DNA of 64,000 nucleotides from Owenia fusiformis (Eukaryota; Annelida; Polychaeta; Sabellida; Oweniidae). The notes beneath the pieces are model-generated. The model saw nothing but the letters and a program-made list of their open reading frames with translations, did no database searches and was not told where the DNA came from. Below, in pieces: positions 58,015 through 64,000 of this stretch. The stretch covers positions 33,598,166 through 33,662,165 of the forward strand of contig CAIIXF020000011.1 in the NCBI GenBank assembly GCA_903813345.2, written 5' to 3'. Numbering within the stretch: position 1 is the first letter of the stretch; each line of letters begins with the position of its first letter. The position numbers and the translations under genes are program-made.

Positions 58015-58245
58015 TAGTTGCACCCAATTTGAAGTCACCTTGCACCCATTTAGAAACCTACTTGCACCCATTTAAAAACCTACTTGCACCCATTTAAAAA
58101 CCTACTTGCACCCATTTAAAAACCTACTTGCATCCATTTAAAAACCTACTTGCACCCATTAGAAACCTACTTGCACCCATTTAGAAATCGACTTGCACCT
58201 ATTTAGAAATCTATTTGCACCCAGTTTGAAAAGTACTTGCACATT
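58015..58245. repeat. 22-bp tandem repeat (CTTGCACCCATTTAAAAACC)
   Basis: About ten copies. CTTGCACCC is spaced exactly 22 bp in the central part (58061, 58083, 58105, 58127) and more loosely at the edges. It resembles a segment of the dispersed repeats at 41855 and 54325, and probably arose by local expansion of such a copy. Confidence 0.88.
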
Positions 58246-58459
58246 TGCGGAAAGTAACTTATGTTCTGATTCTGATCCCGAAGCCAAGTACTGCAGGAGA
58301 CAGTTTTGGGCAACCTTCTCATCCCTAGTGCAAATTGACTATTTTTATAATAATGAACAATAAGGTTCTTTGGTATTTGGCTGTCTTCAGAAATGCCCTA
58401 TTAGAGAAAAGAATATGTGGAACACTGATATTCTGGAAATTCAGGACCTCCATGACTAT

Positions 58460-58700
58460 AGACAGGGGGGAAAGCCACCCCCAACAAAAAAAGAAAAAAG
58501 CAATTTTATAAAATTCATTGAAAAAACATTAACAAATTATAGTTTGAAATACTTAGAATACACCATTTACATTATATATTTTCAAAATTTGTGGGGATGA
58601 ACCCTGAACCCCCCTTTCTGGGGCCCGCTTCGCCTGCACTGATGCAAACCCAAAAATTTGCAGTGCCCCTTGACATTTGCTGGCTACACCCCTGATCTCT
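58460..58700. repeat. Decayed dispersed repeat tail
   Basis: GGGGAAAGCCACCCCCAACA, GGGGATGAACCCTGAACCCC and TGACATTTGCTGGCTACACC are out-of-place GC-rich words in AT-rich intron. A similar style occurs at 29370-29480. Probably the 3' part of an old element. Confidence 0.4.
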
Positions 58701-59514
58701 ATATATACTTTAAAGATATAAACATCCAAGACTTCAATATGTATTTCAATATTTCCAGGATGGCACCTGGATTATAAACATAATAGCACTAACTATATAG
58801 ATAAAGGCTCTGTTTTGAAGAAGGGGGGCTAAAGTATTAGAAAGAGAATGTATTCAGATTAATTATAATATGATTCTACCATCTATCTAAACTGATGCAA
58901 GGCCCTTTTTCTCTGTTGTGCAAAAATTGTGGTCTTATAGGAAAATCTTGACAAGCTCAAATAAGTTGAGAATAATGAAGTTCATGAATGTACTCCTTCA
59001 GTTAAAATGTCAGCATTTAACAATGGATGATTCCTATAGAAACGGGTGAGTATATTTAAATATGAGATCTTGAGTTTGATATGATACTGTAGCTCCAAAT
59101 GAAATATTGGTACTTCTAATATGTAAACCTTCATGACATATTTTATTTGTTTTATGGTTGCTATAAGTAAAAGATGACATTAGAGTAAGAGTTATAAATG
59201 CATATTTAATATTTGCATGAAGAGATAGTGTCTCTCATCAATTCCTTGTAATAAATGCATAGGGTGCTAATGTTCAGACAGTCTTCAGTAATATTCTCAA
59301 CATTTAAGCAACTAAGCTACTTACTTGTACTAAGGCTATACTTGGTGATGGGGAAAGGTTTATGGTGCAAGGCGAGATCGCTGCTCTCAATTTGGAATTT
59401 GAATATGTTTTGACTCGTGTTTCAACATTTCATAGCTAGACTTGGTGAAAAGTTTTGCCCCTAGTCTAGAACCTAGGATCTATTCTCCAAAGTTGATACT
59501 CATATTGCCTTTAT

Positions 59515-59700
59515 GTCACCACCAGAAGTGGTGACATATATTGTTATAGTCTCCAACTTTTTTGTAGATGATGTTCGGTAGTTGCTGTTTTGTGTTCAGC
59601 ATTTAGTGGTTGGTGTTTGGTGGTCAGTATCTGTAGCAAATGGCGGGTGGTGACTGTTTGCACGTTAATGCCTTGTTTTACAATGTGGAATTAAAATCTC
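59515..59700. repeat. Dispersed repeat, GTCACCACC family, inverted copy
   Basis: Starts ATGTCACCACCAGAAGTGGT, contains GGTTGGTGTTTGGTGGTC and AAATGGCGGGTGGTGAC, and ends near CACGTTAATGCCTTG. The longest of the family in this half of the window. Confidence 0.65.
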
Positions 59701-59829
59701 TGTTTAGATATCATGATCTCAGTAAAATCCCTGTTTGTAATATGATAATCAAGTGACAAAAAGTATCTCCAGAAGAAATGATCATCCAGACTGATCAAAT
59801 AAGGATAAGGTATTCTCAGGCAAGAAATG

Positions 59830-60290
59830 GAGTAATTAATCAATAATGGTGTAGTCAAGTAAGAATTAGAGTTGCCAAGTGAAGAATAGAGTTGTCAAAT
59901 TAAAAATATATTGCCAAATAAGGAAAAGAGTTAAAACTGCTTATTAATGAATAAGGAATAGAGTTGCAAAGGAAGTAATAGAGTTGTCAAGCAAGGAATG
60001 GAGTTGTGAAGCAATGCATAATATTATAATCATATAATATTAATAGAGTTCCAAAGCAAGGAATAGAGTTGTAAAGCAAGTAATAGAGTTGTAAAGCAAG
60101 GAATACTATTATATCCAAACAAATCATATTACATGGATATTAATAGAGTTGCCAAGCAAGGAATAAAGTTGTCAAGCAAGGAATGGAGTTGTAGAACAAG
60201 GAAAAATATTATAACCAAACAAAGCATTAGTTGCCCATCAAGGAATAGAGTTGCCAAGGAAAGAATAGAAAAACGAAGCCTAGAATATTA
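59830..60290. repeat. Degenerate 20-bp tandem repeat (GAATAGAGTTGYCAAGCAAG)
   Basis: AATAGAGTTG and CAAGCAAGGAAT words recur more than fifteen times with spacing of about 19-21 bp, interrupted by AT-rich inserts such as ATATTATAACCAAACAAA. An old, diverged minisatellite. Confidence 0.8.
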
Positions 60291-60905
60291 TCCATAATCC
60301 ACAGACATAAAAATAGAGATAGATAATCAGCTATTCATATTACAATGACACTGTAGCATCACACATAGAACATAGGAAATAATTGTTGATTTTTATGTAT
60401 TTATGTATTCCTCTCTCAATATGTGATGATTACTTCGCCTACGCTTGTTCATAATAATATCTGGGTTGCGGTTATCACCTCAGCATAAAATAATAAAATA
60501 TAACAATGTAGTTCTTTGTAATCCTAGTTATTTTTTGATAATCTGACATTTTTATTTTTTGATAATCTGACATTTTATTAGTCTTGTACATTCACTTATC
60601 TTGTTCTTGTTAAACTTTATGTATAATATTTTATATTTTAAAACATGGAATCTATACATCCCACAGGGTGCCTCTTTCATGTCATTGTAAAGACTTGTAT
60701 AAAGATATTGAAATAGATAAAAAGAATACAAAATAGAAATACCAAAAATAAATCCAGCTTTTATACGTGTATTATGTAACCTTTACTCAAGGGATTCATA
60801 TGTACTATGTTATAAATTATTATTTTGCATCATTTCCCTTTAGATTCCATTATTTTTTTTATAATTGAGTTAATTGAATAAATCTAAAATGATGAAGAGG
60901 ATTGA

Positions 60906-61030
60906 TATATGGAGGATAATATATGGTTGATCAGGGAATTTTGAATTTTTATATATGGAGGATAATATATGGTTGATCAGGGAATTTTGAATTTTTATAT
61001 ATGGAGGATAATATATGGTTGATCAGAGAA
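60906..61030. repeat. 46-bp tandem repeat, about 2.7 copies
   Basis: TATATGGAGGATAATATATG followed by GTTGATCAGGGAATTTTGAA recurs at exact 46-bp spacing (GGAGGATAAT at 60911, 60957 and 61003). The copies are almost identical, so the duplication is recent. Confidence 0.9.
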
Positions 61031-61559
61031 TATGCATATATGCAACAAAAGTCAATTGCTTCGATCTGTCTCAAAAGGTGCTTAGTTGCAATATGATATC
61101 ATGAAACACATTACATTGAAAACAGATCAATCTAAAATGAAAAAGTTAAAGTGACCCATTGATTTCATAAAAATAGGTTAATATCATATAGTTTTAGTTA
61201 TTGCTTTTTTAAATAGCATTAACTTGTGAATAAGTACATTTATTTTTACATCTGTTGCCTCTTTAATAGCACATTGTATTAATAGTGTGATATTAATTTT
61301 CAAATTATATATGATGAATAAGGTCATTGTGAAAATATGTTGATTAAATGAGATCAGCAATTAACGATTTTCTTCAGACAACAATTGTTGTTATTATATA
61401 TTATTGTATATTGTTAAAAATATATAAGAAGACCCTGAAGATCAGAGACTAAAAGTAATAATTACTACTCTCTGGCTATATCATTCCATATCATTTTCTC
61501 ATAATGTTGTCTATAAAGTGTAGCTGAAGTAACCATATTAGTACAGAAAATCCAGCATG

Positions 61560-61640
61560 CAGTAAAATGTGTCTTGAAGTACTGTTCACTTAACACAGGT
61601 GTTCACTAGAGAGAGGTGATCACTAAAACAGGTTCTACTG
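61560..61640. mobile_element. Short MITE of the CAGTARAAC family, 81 bp
   Basis: CAGTAAAATGTGTC at the left faces AACAGGTTCTACTG at the right, with TA following at 61641-61642. The left flank is TG rather than TA, so one target copy has mutated or the edge is misplaced. Confidence 0.55.
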
Positions 61641-61644
61641 TATA

Positions 61645-62334
61645 GCAATAGGGTTGGAAGGAATATACCTTTAAGACTGTATAACTGTTCTTCTTATAAC
61701 TGTTCTTAAAGATGAATGAGGTCAATTTGAATAAATTGGTCATCATCGCTCATTTTTAATGTTGCTTGCTGCTATGGTGTCAAAATGGTTATATCGATGG
61801 GAAGGGTCCTCATATATTATTGCTTCAACGATTATCGATTCCAGTCATGGACAATTCAGCTTAGTTTTGATTCAAATTGTGAAAAAATATCAACCTTATA
61901 TCTGAGAACTGACTGAATGCATCTAATTTTTGTGACTCTCTGTCAGTCTTGAGAACTATTACAAGAACACCGTGATTGAACATTGGTCAGGCGATGAATT
62001 TGTTGTTATAGGTTGGATGGAAAGTCACGGGAATATTGGCTGTCTAAAGAATCTACATGCTTGATTAGCTTTGTTAACTAGTGACTCATGTAACATTTCA
62101 GTCGTAACCATGTCTGCTGCATACAATTTCTTCATAATGACATATATTCATGTAAAATGGAGGGAATTTGTATCATGATATATGGTGATACAGGTCGTAC
62201 TTATCAACAATCTGATAGAATAAGGGTAGCCATATGTGCCTGTGCATGGGTATGATCTTTATTTAATTTGAAGAGATAGATCACAAAAATGTTTTTGGTA
62301 TATTGAGATGCATGTTAACTGCATGGGTTGTGTT
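61645..62334. other. PDE3 intron 1 stretch, no gene seen
   Basis: AT-rich with no supported features. Confidence 0.4.
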
Positions 62335-62820
62335 GGGCCTAATGCAACAGTCTAGAAAGCAGACGATAATATGTGTGTATCCCATAATGCAACAATCAAG
62401 AAAGCAGACAATAATATATATCCCATAATGAAATAATCAAGAAAGCAGACTATAATATATGTGTATCCATAATCCATCAGTCTAGAAAGCAGCCGATAAT
62501 ATGTATGTATCCCATAATGCAACACCCTTGTTTACCCTTTACAAGAATGGGAATCTTCTCTCTCACTCTTTATATTGTTAAATAATCCTGCAAATCGGCA
62601 GGCCTTCAAAACTTGTTTTACCATCTAAAGGCCGAGAAGAAATGAGATGTCATGGTTTATCATGATCATATAATGCTTTTAAATTAATTTTAGCCTCACC
62701 TATTGTAATTTGCCTCGCCTATTTTTAGATCATCTCTATGCCCCATAATGCAACAAGAAAGAAAGCAGAGAATAATGTATATCCCATAATGCAATAATCA
62801 AGAAGGCAGACGACAATATT
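62335..62820. repeat. Interrupted repeat with CCCATAATGCAACA unit
   Basis: CCCATAATGCAACAATCAAG with AAAGCAGACGATAATATGTG-type continuation occurs about four times at 62335-62525 and twice more at 62735-62820. The copies are separated by about 200 bp of unrelated sequence. Confidence 0.75.
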
Positions 62821-64000
62821 TATGTTAATCTTTGAAATTTTAGCATTTTGCAAGATCATGTTTTGGCCTAATGTAGAGTTCCATGAAAACATGGCAATCA
62901 AAGTAATTGGCTGTTGTAACTCATCAGAGAAATAGCTCGAAATTGGGCCATTAGTTGTAGATCTACATATGACTGTTTTAAAACTTCACACCTTTTCTTG
63001 GAGTACAAAAACTAAAGGCTGACAATGCTTAAGTACAGTGTAAAGTATGTGTTTTATGTTTATTAGCCCCATGAGCGATATCTACATTGTAATTATATGG
63101 ATCTATGGAGGTTTTATCATAAGCTGTACATTCTCTTTCAACGTAAATCATCCTTCCGAGAACATTCTTTTATTCACTGTTATAGTTACCTATAGACCTT
63201 ACTGAAATGCATGGCTATAGATGGTTAGGAAAACTCATTATTTGTAGTTTATATTTCATTCGATTATATCATGATCTTTGTAAAACAGTATTCCTGATAG
63301 AGCCATAATAAGACAATTACAGCCATTAGATTGATTAAAAAATTTTATTATAGTAATTTATCATTGAACTTTATTCATAGTTATCAGTTTTGAACTGTGT
63401 TAATAATTATCAGTTTTGAACTTTATGCATTCTAGTTATCAGTTGAACACTTTAGCTTGTTTTACTGGTATAATCTCGTACAATATAAACATGTATGTAT
63501 GTCTTGTTTTGAAGGATACATATTGTTTAGTTTAATCACAAGGAACTTGAAAATGTTATGACATTTTTTGATATTGTTAAAGATTTGTCATCTAAATTTT
63601 CAAAAAGGGCTTAAATATTTTTCTACCGCAGTGACAGGATTTTAGAAACATTTATTTTTGATGCCATATTGCTAATTTTAGGTTCAGCCCTGCTCAAGAT
63701 CAAAATGTCTCAAGACCTTGGGGAGAGGACATTTTGGATAGCAATAATTACTGAATGTCAACAAGCCCAGACTTCTAGATCCCCTATGACAAGGATGAAG
63801 CAAATCTCATTTAATTTCCCAAAACATAAAGATCAAAAGCGTCCATGTTTCACAAAATATGCATTCCATTAAATGGATGGATTTTTGAAAATAGAAACTC
63901 CTTTGCCATTTACTTCCCCTATAAGGAGACTAGATGAAACATGTTTCCTAATATGAATTATTGTATTTTCGAAAAGGTAGAAGTATGTCATCTCATAGAT
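62821..64000. other. Right end of window, no gene seen
   Basis: AT-rich. A pyrimidine-AG precedes an open stretch at 63682-63872, but its translation does not match PDE3 exon 2 or any family I know. Confidence 0.4.

Noticed and set aside
63669-63872. Possible PDE3 exon 2 near the right edge (TTTTAG then an open frame)
   Set aside because: The translation (ALLKIKMSQDLGERTF) shows none of the PDE3 NHR2 or linker motifs, and nothing supports a donor.
1-64000. CRISPR arrays, tRNA or rRNA genes, bacterial operons
   Set aside because: No direct-repeat/spacer pattern with unique spacers was found. The 22-bp, 46-bp and 80-bp arrays have no unique spacers. No cloverleaf with standard A and B boxes was recognised by eye, and the genes are spliced eukaryotic genes.

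Overview
This is a 64 kb, AT-rich piece of an animal nuclear genome. The genes are interrupted by GT-AG introns, carry AATAAA signals and sit among many dispersed repeats. Four conserved animal genes can be read: MRPL23, a rhodopsin-type GPCR, NUP37 and the first coding exon of PDE3. The gene set and the divergence from human and insect proteins suggest a marine invertebrate, possibly a deuterostome such as an echinoderm or hemichordate. That placement is inference and is weak. All similarities were judged by eye from family knowledge; no search was run.

Layout. 1-560 is a satellite-like tandem repeat. 1295-3355 (+) holds the last four coding exons of MRPL23. 3645-4637 is a mariner foldback element with TA target duplications. 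5996-7054 (-) is an intronless GPCR. 8479-28483 (-) is a complete seven-exon NUP37 gene, whose joined exons are exactly in frame (319 aa). Its introns contain an 80-bp minisatellite, a 776-bp MITE, a 3.7-kb palindromic element flanked by a 7-bp direct repeat, an 11-finger C2H2 zinc-finger gene (17279-19078, -), a 5.4-kb pogo/Tigger-type transposon with an apparently intact four-exon transposase (20463-25889), and several hairpin elements near exon 1. 30435-31229 (+) is PDE3 coding exon 1, divergent from NUP37. From 31230 to the end I see no further convincing coding exon. This is probably the start of a very long PDE3 intron 1, holding tandem repeats and MITE copies.

The genes are not an operon. 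MRPL23 acts in mitochondrial translation, NUP37 in the nuclear pore Y-complex, PDE3 in cyclic nucleotide breakdown at membranes, and the GPCR in peptide or small-ligand signalling. The most unusual content is structural. The palindromic element ends only six bases inside a NUP37 intron, next to the 5' splice site. A minisatellite repeatedly copies a NUP37 3' splice-site region. A MITE inserted into that minisatellite can be proved by its own neighbouring repeat units. The pogo element appears complete, with five copies of a 14-bp motif at each end.
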